This document shows positions 15,563 through 23,844 of a stretch of 25,582 nt of DNA, piece by piece. The stretch covers positions 1 to 25,582 of IMG/VR virus record IMGVR_UViG_3300033388_003659. One strand, 5' to 3'. The notes under the pieces are model-generated. The model was not told where the DNA came from and made no database searches. It saw only the letters and a program-made list of their open reading frames with translations. Both the position numbers and the translations under genes were made by a program. Origin of the DNA: a virus. Each line of letters opens with the position of its first letter. Position 1 is the first letter of the stretch.

Positions 15563-18500
15563 TTAGATTAAACTAATTTGTGTTATACCATATGAGGTCA
15601 TTGTAACATTTGACTGTAAAGTATAAGTATAAGCTCCTATTGGTAGGTTTATTGATTCTGTATTTGTGTTAGGGGTTGTAACAGTGTAAGTGATGTTGGT
15701 ATGAACTGTTTGTGTAGATGTATCTGTAATTTCAAATACAATATCAACATCCCCTGAAGTTCCTGGAATCACACTTGTGTCAGTTAATATTTGTAAATTA
15801 TTAGTGTTATTAGGGTTATTGACAGCTATTTCAATAATACCATTATAGTTACCAGGTGTAGACCCTGGTGAGTCGGTTGGGGAATTACTGACATCGAAAG
15901 TAATAGGGCCAGAATTATTATCTATTAAGTTAACACTTGGTATTGGATTGGTTCCACTATTTGGTCCACTAGTTGAACCACTAGTTGAACCACCTGTACC
16001 ACTTGGTGTTGTCGAAGTATTACCAACAAAAACACCTGGTTGAATTGCGGTTGCACTACATTTGAAACAAAATTTACATTTCATACATTTAGCTGATAAA
16101 CAATTTGGGTCATAGAGATTACTACCAGGTGCCCCACCTAAAACTGGTATACATTTATTTGGTAATCTAGTACTACTATTACAAGGTGGTGATACTGGAT
16201 GCCAAGTTACACCGTTTTGTGAAACACTAGTAGTATTAGGAGTCGTACCTAAAGTGTCCTGAAGCATATTATAATTAGTCGTACCATAAGCATATTGAAT
16301 AGCACCACCATGCATTATACCACCTATAAATGTTTCGTCTTCTTCGGTACCTTCTGATGAATTATAAATTTCTACCCCATTTTTACTTCTTATATTCCTA
16401 CAATAATTATTAGCTTTTGAATACGCTAAACCATATCCATTGTAAGTTGGGTTTGTTGGGTCAAAAAATGGTCCATAAAACACATTACTATCAGTTGTTT
16501 GCATGTTAATTTTGGTTTGGGGGTCAAATACTGGTTGGGCTGAACGTGTTGTTAATTGACTATGACATTGTGAACACTCTGAGTCCATATAAGGACCAAC
16601 AATAGACATATTATATGCAGTTGAGTATTGTTTAGCACAACAACCACCTCTAGCGTCAGTAGTACCTACATTCCATACATGATTAACAATTACTTCTGTT
16701 AGTTGGTTATTATCAAAATATTTTATGTTAGCCCTCTCATTCATAGTACCATTTGGTGCCACATCACTTTGTGGTAAAAATATATTACTATTAGATTGGT
16801 CAACTAAGTTTGGGTCTACATTAAATAAGTTATCAACACCACCCAATTGACAGGTTGGTGATGTATTTGTGTAAAAATAATTAGAACTTTGTGGACTTGT
16901 TTTCCACGCATATTTTTTCCAACCACCTGATGAAGCTGGTCCAACAATTTCAGGTGCTGTACCAGTTGTTTGTGTTAATGGGTTATCAATAAAACCGTTG
17001 ACACCATCTATAGTACCAGGTTTAAGGTATATATAAGGTGAATCATATCTAGTTTTACTAAACAAACCATCGTCTACAGAACCTTGGTTATTATTATCTA
17101 TTGTTGGGTAATTGGTATCCCACTCGATGTAACCGTCACCGTTTTTGTCAAAATATGAAACAATATTAGTTGACCCTGGTGGACAAGTTGGTGTCCAATT
17201 AACTAATACTTCTGAAGGGTTTGTTATCCAATTTAAATCATATGATGGTGGTAGTGTTTGAGCGATTGGACTTAATGCGTCATTCCCAAAGTCTCTTTCT
17301 AATGAAATTAGTGAGTTATTCCAAAATATAGTAGACATTACATCTGAATTATTAGGACCCCATGGTAAATAAACAGTTAGGATTCCACTTAAATAATCCT
17401 CCCATATTTGATGTACCTTGTTTTTGGCCGAATTGGGGGAGGTACCCATATCTATATAATAAAAACTCTCCCCTTGATTGTATCTTCCCAATGGGTTAGT
17501 ACCAATTGGTTGTGGGCTACTGTTTGTAACACCTACCTCCCAAACCCATGAACTAGTTGGTGTTTTAGCTGGTGGGGGTGTGGGTGTCGAACCTTGAAAG
17601 ATTTGCAATCTAAAGTCATCTGATGTGGATGATAGGTTGGGGTTTGGGTTTGTTGGGGATTGTTGGTTATAATACGTAATTTTTATTTGTGAACCTATGG
17701 GTGGTGATAGTTCCAAATCTCTGTATGGTTTGGTTGAGTAATAATTAACTGGTAAAGAAGGTCCAAATCCCGTATTTATTAGGTTACCATCAGCAGCTAA
17801 AAACAATCTTACTTTTTTACCTAAAGTCCATGTAGAGTTGTTAAACTCTAAAGATTCTTCTACACTATTAATCATTGGGTTTCCTTGATTAATGACCTGA
17901 AAACCACTACCACTATCAACCTCTATTTTTATTTTTATTCCATTCCAACCACCCTCTATAACTTGTGATGTACCAAAACCACCCATGAAGTAACCATTAT
18001 TATCACCGTTTTGGTTTATAAATCTTAATGTTATAGTACAACTATTGTTTGCCCCACCATTATTACCAACGTTATAGATTTGATAAGAATCATTTAATAA
18101 TAAATTATCGTTCCATGGACCCCAATCAGTATAAACTGTTAAACACTCTAATGGTTCTAAACTTCCACTTCCATAAGCTGGACCAGAACCTACAGAGTAA
18201 TCTTCTGTTGATAAATAAGTACAACAACTGTGGTTTGGGCAAGGTGTGAAAGCTGAATTACCTATTAACGATTCGTTAAAATTATTAGCGTTTGGGTCGG
18301 CACAAAACTCATTAGTTGTTTGTTGTAAATTAGTACCAAGAGTATCACCTGTGATTGGTGTTAGGTTGTTTGTTGGACCATTGTTATTATTGTCGTTAGA
18401 ACCATCATTTGATAAATTCCATAAATTAACCGAATCTATTACTTCAAAGGGTTTGTTCTCACCTAAATTGTAATGACCTATGTTTCTAACATCTTGTTCT

Positions 18501-18628
18501 ATACCGAATTGTATGTTAAAAAAATCAGAATATGGTTTATAAGCAATAGTATCCTTTTTACCATCACCATCGGTGTCGATAACTCTAAAAGATTTATAAA
18601 AAGGTATTTTTCTATTATAAAAACTCAT
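15563..18628 (-). CDS. Large Cys/Asn-rich baseplate-region protein with calcium-loop-like motifs and a CxxCxxCxxC cluster (1021 aa)
   Basis: This 1021-residue protein is of unknown family. Near the N-terminus is DTDGDGKKD (residues 18-26), a calcium-binding-loop-like motif, and a second loop, DKNGDGYIEWD (494-504), matches the EF-hand loop except for the last ligand position. Residues 109-136 (CADPNANNFN, then PC and CC) are a divergent form of the C-T-D-P-x-A-x-N-Y-N unit also found in the 550-aa protein. Paired cysteines occur at 663-664 and in ECSQCH (684-689), and a dense cluster C-x4-C-x2-C-x2-C-x2-C at 843-857 could bind zinc or an iron-sulphur cluster. After a Gly/Ser/Thr linker (870-895) the last 120 residues look like an Ig-type beta domain. 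It overlaps the preceding gene by four bases (ATGA). A baseplate hub or fibre-network role is only inferred. Confidence 0.8.
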   Translation of the reverse strand: MSFYNRKIPFYKSFRVIDTDGDGKKDTIAYKPYSDFFNIQFGIEQDVRNIGHYNLGENKPFEVIDSVNLWNLSNDGSNDNNNNGPTNNLTPITGDTLGTNLQQTTNEFCADPNANNFNESLIGNSAFTPCPNHSCCTYLSTEDYSVGSGPAYGSGSLEPLECLTVYTDWGPWNDNLLLNDSYQIYNVGNNGGANNSCTITLRFINQNGDNNGYFMGGFGTSQVIEGGWNGIKIKIEVDSGSGFQVINQGNPMINSVEESLEFNNSTWTLGKKVRLFLAADGNLINTGFGPSLPVNYYSTKPYRDLELSPPIGSQIKITYYNQQSPTNPNPNLSSTSDDFRLQIFQGSTPTPPPAKTPTSSWVWEVGVTNSSPQPIGTNPLGRYNQGESFYYIDMGTSPNSAKNKVHQIWEDYLSGILTVYLPWGPNNSDVMSTIFWNNSLISLERDFGNDALSPIAQTLPPSYDLNWITNPSEVLVNWTPTCPPGSTNIVSYFDKNGDGYIEWDTNYPTIDNNNQGSVDDGLFSKTRYDSPYIYLKPGTIDGVNGFIDNPLTQTTGTAPEIVGPASSGGWKKYAWKTSPQSSNYFYTNTSPTCQLGGVDNLFNVDPNLVDQSNSNIFLPQSDVAPNGTMNERANIKYFDNNQLTEVIVNHVWNVGTTDARGGCCAKQYSTAYNMSIVGPYMDSECSQCHSQLTTRSAQPVFDPQTKINMQTTDSNVFYGPFFDPTNPTYNGYGLAYSKANNYCRNIRSKNGVEIYNSSEGTEEDETFIGGIMHGGAIQYAYGTTNYNMLQDTLGTTPNTTSVSQNGVTWHPVSPPCNSSTRLPNKCIPVLGGAPGSNLYDPNCLSAKCMKCKFCFKCSATAIQPGVFVGNTSTTPSGTGGSTSGSTSGPNSGTNPIPSVNLIDNNSGPITFDVSNSPTDSPGSTPGNYNGIIEIAVNNPNNTNNLQILTDTSVIPGTSGDVDIVFEITDTSTQTVHTNITYTVTTPNTNTESINLPIGAYTYTLQSNVTMTSYGITQISLI

Positions 18629-19653
18629 TGTATTTTTAACCTATACTGTGTTAATGTTATTGTAGTGTTTGTGTTAGCACCACTATTTGTACCTACTTTA
18701 AAATTATAATATCCGTTATTATTAGATGGGTTTAATATTATCATTTTACTAGTTCTCCAATCATTATTATTAGCTAAAACATTCATTTTAACTGGTGTAC
18801 CTTGTGATGATGGTGGGTTAAAAAATCTAACAACTTCACCTGTTTTAGCATTAAAAAATTTAGCCTCCATATAAATAATTCTATTATTGGTATTACCTCT
18901 GAAATAATCATCGTCTTGAAACCAATATATTCTATCTAATTTAAATTCGGGTTTATTACTACCAAAAACATCTAAATCTTCTGTTGATAACAAATTTCTA
19001 TTTTTAATATCATTACTATCAAAAAAATATAACCTAAAAAAAGATTTTTTAAAGGAATTCTTAACATTAATTTCATTTGGTAAAAAACCAGCTGATTCAT
19101 AACCACTGGTTAGGTTGTTATCATCATACGTATTATTGTTTTTATTAAAGAACCTAAATTTTAAGTTAACATTGGGAAAAACATTGGATGTGTATTTCAC
19201 CCTTTCTCCATTTGATATTGGGTTAATTACTTTCCTAACCTCTTTTTGTGCCCACCTATTTATATCAACTTCTTGGCCGACTTCCATGAAGTTTGTGTTG
19301 ATTGGTATTGAAATGTTTTTAAATAACTTTTGGGGTTGTATAATTGTGTTACCTGAAGATATTAATGAATTAGGTACTGGGTTAAGTGTTGAAGCGGTTA
19401 AAATAAGGTTACTAATGTTGAATTCGTTTGTGTTAGATAAGATAAATCTTCTAGATTTCAATGTACCTACATTACCAATTGGGGTGGTATTTTTAGCATA
19501 ACTATTCATTCCCTCGAACCTATCACTTTCGTATATTTTATGGTATTGTGTAAATTTTTGTGTACCTGTATAGGCACTACTAATCATGGGATTTATTGTG
19601 CCCCCACTTATTAATTTAAAGTCATTCCTTATTTTAAAACTATATATATTCAT
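18625..19653 (-). CDS. Unknown baseplate-region protein (342 aa)
   Basis: I do not recognise this 342-residue protein. It begins MNIYSFKIRNDFKLISGG, has no Cys at all, unlike its neighbours, and is basic and Asn/Phe-rich. Segments such as SFKKSFFRLYFFDSNDIKNR (residues about 197-216) and DRIYWFQDDDYFRGNTNNRI are strongly aromatic. The C-terminal portion has beta-like strands ending TTITLTQYRLKI. It abuts the upstream gene directly (TAA immediately followed by ATG) and overlaps the next gene by four bases (ATGA), so it is translated as part of the gp25-gp6 block. Position after the gp6-like gene suggests a wedge component; not demonstrable from sequence. Confidence 0.75.
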   Translation of the reverse strand: MNIYSFKIRNDFKLISGGTINPMISSAYTGTQKFTQYHKIYESDRFEGMNSYAKNTTPIGNVGTLKSRRFILSNTNEFNISNLILTASTLNPVPNSLISSGNTIIQPQKLFKNISIPINTNFMEVGQEVDINRWAQKEVRKVINPISNGERVKYTSNVFPNVNLKFRFFNKNNNTYDDNNLTSGYESAGFLPNEINVKNSFKKSFFRLYFFDSNDIKNRNLLSTEDLDVFGSNKPEFKLDRIYWFQDDDYFRGNTNNRIIYMEAKFFNAKTGEVVRFFNPPSSQGTPVKMNVLANNNDWRTSKMIILNPSNNNGYYNFKVGTNSGANTNTTITLTQYRLKIQ

Positions 19654-21441
19654 TTAACAAATTTGTATTGGTAATGTTGATTTTAACTCTTTGAATAGAG
19701 GTATGGTCTGTGAGTATTTTTGTCTTTTAATAAAAATATTTTTATTTGTGTATATATAGTTAGAACCATTTAAAAATGGGTAATCTACACCATTAACACC
19801 ATTTTCTATAAAACCCGGTTCTAATAAATCTCTCCATATAATATTACCGTTTGGTAATTTTTCTGAATCACCTGGTATGCCACTTGTAGGTACGTCTGAT
19901 AAAGCTTCTTCTATTAATTCAGAAAACTTTTTAATTTCTATTTTTTGAAAGGGTTTTATATAATAACCATTTTCGAGAGATGGGGATGAATTTAGGGTAA
20001 ATCTGTGAATTATCTCAGATAATTTATTTTCTAGTAAACTTAATCTATTATACTCCACAAAATCACCGTAATATTCAGAAATATATGGGTCACCTTTTTC
20101 TATCGTACCAACATTATTTGGGTTAAAGCTAGATATACGTTCCAAACTATTATTTTGGTCAGCGTAACTATATGTGTAATCCCAATGAGCTGTCACATTT
20201 GACCATCCAAAAGTATTTTCACCCGCTCTTTTTATTGTTGCAATATATAATTCTGTTATAACACCACCCCTATGACTATATAAACCACTTAAATTAACAT
20301 CTTTTAGAAAAGTAAATAACCAAGTATCATTTGCCACACCTAAACTATTTGTGATAGTTTTAGGATATATACTACTACCAAATGCTGTAGCTTTTGAAAC
20401 TTCGTAATCGTTAGATGATATTAATTTAAATTTCCTAATATAGTAGTCTGATGGTGTTCCGTCTAAACGTCTGAAAGGTATACTGATATTATTAATTATT
20501 GTGTTTGGATTATTACCTATTTTTAAATCTATTACACACTTAAATCTATCTATAACCTTTTCTACTCTATGTAAACCATTTAAAAAATAATTATTATCGT
20601 TAACTCTAATATCTATATAATCTGATTCTCTAACATTATGTGTACTAGCCGAAAAGTTTGGGGTAAGGTTACCTGTAGTAATTAGTGTGTAATTAGCGTT
20701 CGATGTACCACCACTAATATCACAACTATTAACCTTCATCATTTCTTTTGTTTTATTAAAATTAATGTCATCATCTGATGGGTTAATAATTTTTTTAAAT
20801 ATTAAATTGTTTTCATTACCAATGTAGTTTGTTTCTAACCTAAATTTTTTATCTAAATCTTCACCTTCTTCTCCTAAATATTCTACTTTATGTATATTAG
20901 TGTATACACTATTCTGTTGGTTACTATATATATAACAAAAGTCACCTTCTAATAAACCATGATTTGTGTAAGTTTTTAAAAACAATTTTTGTTTTTTCCC
21001 TGAAACATCAAACGGGTTTATGGTTTCAATATCCACACCCCTATAAACAGAACTATTTTGTATTTTTTCGTATTTAACCATTTTATTTGGGTATAATATT
21101 TGTAAAACCCAATTGTTTGGGGCTTTGGGTTGGGTTCCACCTATTTGTGAACCATCGAAAAGTGGGTCCCAATCTTCATTGTTAGGTCTTAATGATACAT
21201 TACTGTCTAATATGTTAATAGAATTATCAGTATATAAGTTTAGTCTACCTAAGAATCTATACTTATTAGAATTTAAACGTTCTTCACCAAAAACTTGGTT
21301 TTGACTGATATTTTCTATTATTTTATCTAAATTACTTTTGATGGGACTTAACTTACCATATAAATTTAATTTTAAATTTATATCAGTATCAAGTGCCATC
21401 ATATATTTAGCACTACCAATTAATTGTTTAATCCTTTCCAT
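19654..21441 (-). CDS. Unknown baseplate wedge-region protein (595 aa)
   Basis: This 595-residue protein directly follows the gp6-like gene with one base between stop and start (TAG-T-ATG). The N-terminal 60 residues are helical (MERIKQLIGSAKYMMALDTD; KSNLDKIIENISQNQVFGEE). A long beta-rich body follows with motifs such as LFLKTYTNHGLLEGDFCYIY (about 153-172). Near the C-terminus are IIWRDLLEPGF and VDYPFLNGSNYIYTNKNIFI, then KRQ. There is no membrane segment. In T4-type phages the wedge is built from gp6, gp7, gp53, gp25, gp8 and others, so a gp7- or gp8-like role is possible, but I cannot see diagnostic similarity and leave it unnamed. Confidence 0.75.
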   Translation of the reverse strand: MERIKQLIGSAKYMMALDTDINLKLNLYGKLSPIKSNLDKIIENISQNQVFGEERLNSNKYRFLGRLNLYTDNSINILDSNVSLRPNNEDWDPLFDGSQIGGTQPKAPNNWVLQILYPNKMVKYEKIQNSSVYRGVDIETINPFDVSGKKQKLFLKTYTNHGLLEGDFCYIYSNQQNSVYTNIHKVEYLGEEGEDLDKKFRLETNYIGNENNLIFKKIINPSDDDINFNKTKEMMKVNSCDISGGTSNANYTLITTGNLTPNFSASTHNVRESDYIDIRVNDNNYFLNGLHRVEKVIDRFKCVIDLKIGNNPNTIINNISIPFRRLDGTPSDYYIRKFKLISSNDYEVSKATAFGSSIYPKTITNSLGVANDTWLFTFLKDVNLSGLYSHRGGVITELYIATIKRAGENTFGWSNVTAHWDYTYSYADQNNSLERISSFNPNNVGTIEKGDPYISEYYGDFVEYNRLSLLENKLSEIIHRFTLNSSPSLENGYYIKPFQKIEIKKFSELIEEALSDVPTSGIPGDSEKLPNGNIIWRDLLEPGFIENGVNGVDYPFLNGSNYIYTNKNIFIKRQKYSQTIPLFKELKSTLPIQIC

Positions 21442-21442
21442 A

Positions 21443-23305
21443 CTAAGACTCTGTTACGGTAGAACTTCTTTTTACCCTCACTTTTATATCACTTTGTGGT
21501 TTTTTGATTTCAAACATTGAGTCTTGGTCACCGAACAAAGCGTAATCCTCTAATAAATCAATTCTTTTTGAATTATTAAAGGGTATTTGTGTTTGTAAAT
21601 TCTGTGGTAATGACTTTTGGGTGGTTTGGTTTAATGAGTAATCACCACCTATTCTATTATAAACTCTAACGTCAATAACATTTAATACACCACCAACGTT
21701 ATTGATATTTTCAACTAATTGAGCCATATATATATTATCACCCATCTCCCATTTTTTAATATCAAAATAATTTTTAATACTTTGTATTACATTATTTATA
21801 ACCTCAGACTGATTAACAACTTTATCTATAAATAAATCAACTTCAAAAGCTAGATTAATTATTTTACCGTCTCTAATTGAAACGTAATCATTAATCATTC
21901 TATAATCTGCTAACCATGTAGCTATATTTTCTTTTAATGTGTTGGTTGAGGTGTTGGTTAATTTACCATCTGAATCTAAACCTAAAATATAAACTTGTAT
22001 TTTATTTTGTTCTTCAGTGACTAATTGTCTATATGGTGAACCAAATTTACCTGGTATTTTAGCTATTATAGCCTCATAATCTTTAATTGTAACCGCTCTA
22101 TTTTGAGAAGCGAAATTATACCTTGTTAGTTGTTTAATTTGGTCCACAGTGGGGGTTCCAGCTCCGCCAATAGCGGGTATTGGGTTGTTAACCTTTAAAG
22201 ATGATAGTATTGTTTGATTTACTGCGTTACTAGGTCCATTCACTACCATATTTATAGAACCAAGTCCATTTATAATATTTGGACCAACGTTACTACTTGG
22301 TCCACCACCGACCCTATACCTCATAAATAGAGTTGTGTTAGGTTTTAAAATCTCACCTAATGAAGTTGTATTAATAAAGTCACCTATTTTAATACCTGTT
22401 TGTGATATAGTATCTAATTGGTCTAAACCAGATTTACTACCACTACCAAAAGTTAATCTACAAAAGTTATTATCAGTGAAATCTTTCACAAACTTTTTAG
22501 TGGTACTAACATACTTACCGGGTTTAACAGCTGGGTTATCACTATCTCTACTTGAATCCTCAATAAATATTTTATCCTCAGCTAAAGAATCCATTTCATA
22601 CCACCTTAAATTTGGGTCAATGAATTGGTCTAGTGTCGGATTGGTCACGAAATCTGTACCGTCCATTGTTATAACATTTTCTATGGATAAAACATTTGTA
22701 TCTGGTAAAACTAATTCAAAAAATGGTACTGAATCCTTTTTACTTATAACTTTTTTAAATATTTTAGTTGTACCATTAATAACTAATTCTCTTTTAACTA
22801 TTGTATAACTAACAATGGTGTTATTATTATTAATATTAGGTAGAATTAATCTATTAGGTACACCACCTGTAGTGTAAGGGGAGTTAAAATCTATATCATC
22901 TAGGTTTTCAAAAAACTGACCACCACCCGCTACTTGTGAACCATATCTTATTAAAGGTGCGTACCTATTGTCCCAAGTGTCACCTCTAACTGGTAGTGTA
23001 ACACTAAAATCCACTAATGTTATACTTGGTCTTAATCCTGGTATTTTTAACCCTAGAGTTCTAGATATAGCTAAAACATTTTTTCTTTCTTGTGCGTAAT
23101 CTAACTGTGTTTCCTGTAACATCCTATCTGTTTGGAAAGATAACATATCAGCCACAGCTGCGTTAAGTTCTAATAACATCATACCAACTGAAGCGTCATT
23201 AAAATCTGAAAATATTTCTGGGTAATATAATTTAATGAAATCTACCAACTCATTCCTAACGTCAGCGAAGTTTCTAGAAAAATAATTTATCTTTTTTTCT
23301 GCCAT
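21443..23305 (-). CDS. Baseplate wedge protein, gp6-like / baseplate J family (620 aa)
   Basis: This is a structural wedge protein that, in contractile tails, forms the ring joining the baseplate wedges. The N-terminus fits the family closely: VDFIKLYYPEIFSDFNDASV (21-40), LLELNAAVADMLSFQTDRML (44-63) and the 'R-K-N-V-L-A-I-S-R-T-L-G' helix (75-86). The C-terminal half has the baseplate-J hallmark: YNFASQNRAVTIKDYEAII (396-414), then VQVY-type strands (IQVYILGLDSDGKL) and the region 'W-L-A-D-Y-R-M-I-N-D-Y-V' (464-475). The length is close to that of T4 gp6 (about 660 residues). It sits 11 bases after the gp25-like gene, the usual order in contractile systems. The start ATG has the leader AAATAAAAAAAA, again with no Shine-Dalgarno sequence. 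Confidence 0.9.
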   Translation of the reverse strand: MAEKKINYFSRNFADVRNELVDFIKLYYPEIFSDFNDASVGMMLLELNAAVADMLSFQTDRMLQETQLDYAQERKNVLAISRTLGLKIPGLRPSITLVDFSVTLPVRGDTWDNRYAPLIRYGSQVAGGGQFFENLDDIDFNSPYTTGGVPNRLILPNINNNNTIVSYTIVKRELVINGTTKIFKKVISKKDSVPFFELVLPDTNVLSIENVITMDGTDFVTNPTLDQFIDPNLRWYEMDSLAEDKIFIEDSSRDSDNPAVKPGKYVSTTKKFVKDFTDNNFCRLTFGSGSKSGLDQLDTISQTGIKIGDFINTTSLGEILKPNTTLFMRYRVGGGPSSNVGPNIINGLGSINMVVNGPSNAVNQTILSSLKVNNPIPAIGGAGTPTVDQIKQLTRYNFASQNRAVTIKDYEAIIAKIPGKFGSPYRQLVTEEQNKIQVYILGLDSDGKLTNTSTNTLKENIATWLADYRMINDYVSIRDGKIINLAFEVDLFIDKVVNQSEVINNVIQSIKNYFDIKKWEMGDNIYMAQLVENINNVGGVLNVIDVRVYNRIGGDYSLNQTTQKSLPQNLQTQIPFNNSKRIDLLEDYALFGDQDSMFEIKKPQSDIKVRVKRSSTVTES

Positions 23306-23316
23306 TTTTTTTTATT

Positions 23317-23721
23317 TTATATTTCTATTATTACAAAGTCAGCTTTTTGTAATGCTCCTTCGGTAAATATATAATCAATCCTAACTACAGCTGAATGTTC
23401 TGGTCTAACATTAAATTCACCCTGTTCTGGATATTCTACTTTTAATTCTGTTACTACTAAATTGGGGATATATTTGTCTATAGCTGTTTGTATTTCAGAT
23501 TTAATATTACTATGAGTTTGACTATCATTTTGTTCAAAAATATATTGCCTTAAATTACAACCAAAATCTGGTAAATAAAGTCTATCACCAGGTGTTGTTA
23601 ATAGTAAATGTATTAAATCAGATTTAATAGCTTGTTTACCTTGGTCGTTTAATTTTAGAAAATAGTTTTTCTTTGTATCATCCTCAAAAGGAAAAGCTAT
23701 ATTAATGTATTTATACCCCAT
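23317..23721 (-). CDS. Baseplate wedge protein, gp25-like (GPW/gp25 family, lysozyme-related fold name only) (134 aa)
   Basis: This short wedge protein belongs to the GPW/gp25 family that contacts the sheath-baseplate junction in contractile tails and injection systems. The central motif DLIHLLLTTPGDRLYLPDFG (residues 35-54) matches the family pattern 'I-x-x-L-L-x-T-x-x-G-x-R-x-x-x-P-x-F-G', followed by CNLRQYIFE. The C-terminal strands (VVTELKVEY, SAVVRIDYIF) also fit. The length of 134 residues is typical. It is the first gene of the tail operon, 123 bases after the RNR stop and downstream of a terminator, and it is followed 11 bases later by its usual partner, the gp6/baseplate-J-like gene. 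ATG at 23721 has the A-rich leader AATAAAAAACAA. Confidence 0.9.
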   Translation of the reverse strand: MGYKYINIAFPFEDDTKKNYFLKLNDQGKQAIKSDLIHLLLTTPGDRLYLPDFGCNLRQYIFEQNDSQTHSNIKSEIQTAIDKYIPNLVVTELKVEYPEQGEFNVRPEHSAVVRIDYIFTEGALQKADFVIIEI

Positions 23722-23790
23722 TTGTTTTTTATTAATAAATATTCAATTATATAATTTATGGTAAAATACTGAAATGTAAATTTTAGGCAT
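23722..23790 (-). promoter_or_regulatory. Leader/promoter region of the tail operon
   Basis: This is the AT-rich spacer between the RNR terminator and the gp25-like gene, where a promoter for the tail operon is expected. On the minus strand it contains ATATTTAT (plus 23742-23735) 13 bases before the ATG, and a TATAAT hexamer (plus 23751-23746). No good -35 hexamer stands at standard spacing from the latter. The octamer recurs before the genes starting at 863 and 8448. Assignment as a promoter rests on position and this weak recurrence. Confidence 0.35.
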
Positions 23791-23820
23791 AAAAAACCCC
23801 CAATTAAGGGGGTTATTTTT
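23791..23820 (-). terminator. Rho-independent terminator after the ribonucleotide reductase gene
   Basis: On the minus strand the sequence reads AACCCCC, loop TTAATT, GGGGGTT, then a run of T: a seven-base-pair stem with a six-base loop and U tract (stem at plus 23795-23801 and 23808-23814). It begins about 30 bases after the RNR stop. The mirror-image A and T tracts would let it act on both strands. G/C-rich stems are conspicuous in this AT-rich sequence. It separates the nucleotide-metabolism gene from the tail operon. Confidence 0.9.
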
Positions 23821-23844
23821 TATCCTTTGTTTTTTTTTATGTTA

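Noticed and set aside
22335-22808. Plus-strand open frame of 157 codons
   Set aside because: It lies entirely opposite the gp6-like gene, whose protein sequence is clearly conserved. Its composition (Ser/Leu/Val-rich, no motif) is what the complement of an AT-rich gene gives.
23746-23817. Bacteroidota-type promoter (TTG ... TANNTTTG) upstream of the tail operon
   Set aside because: The best match (TACATTTC with a TTG 22 bases upstream) has a mismatch and its TTG falls inside the terminator hairpin; not convincing by eye.
23791-23820. Convergent gene on the plus strand served by the bidirectional terminator
   Set aside because: No plus-strand gene reaches this point; symmetry of the hairpin alone is not evidence.
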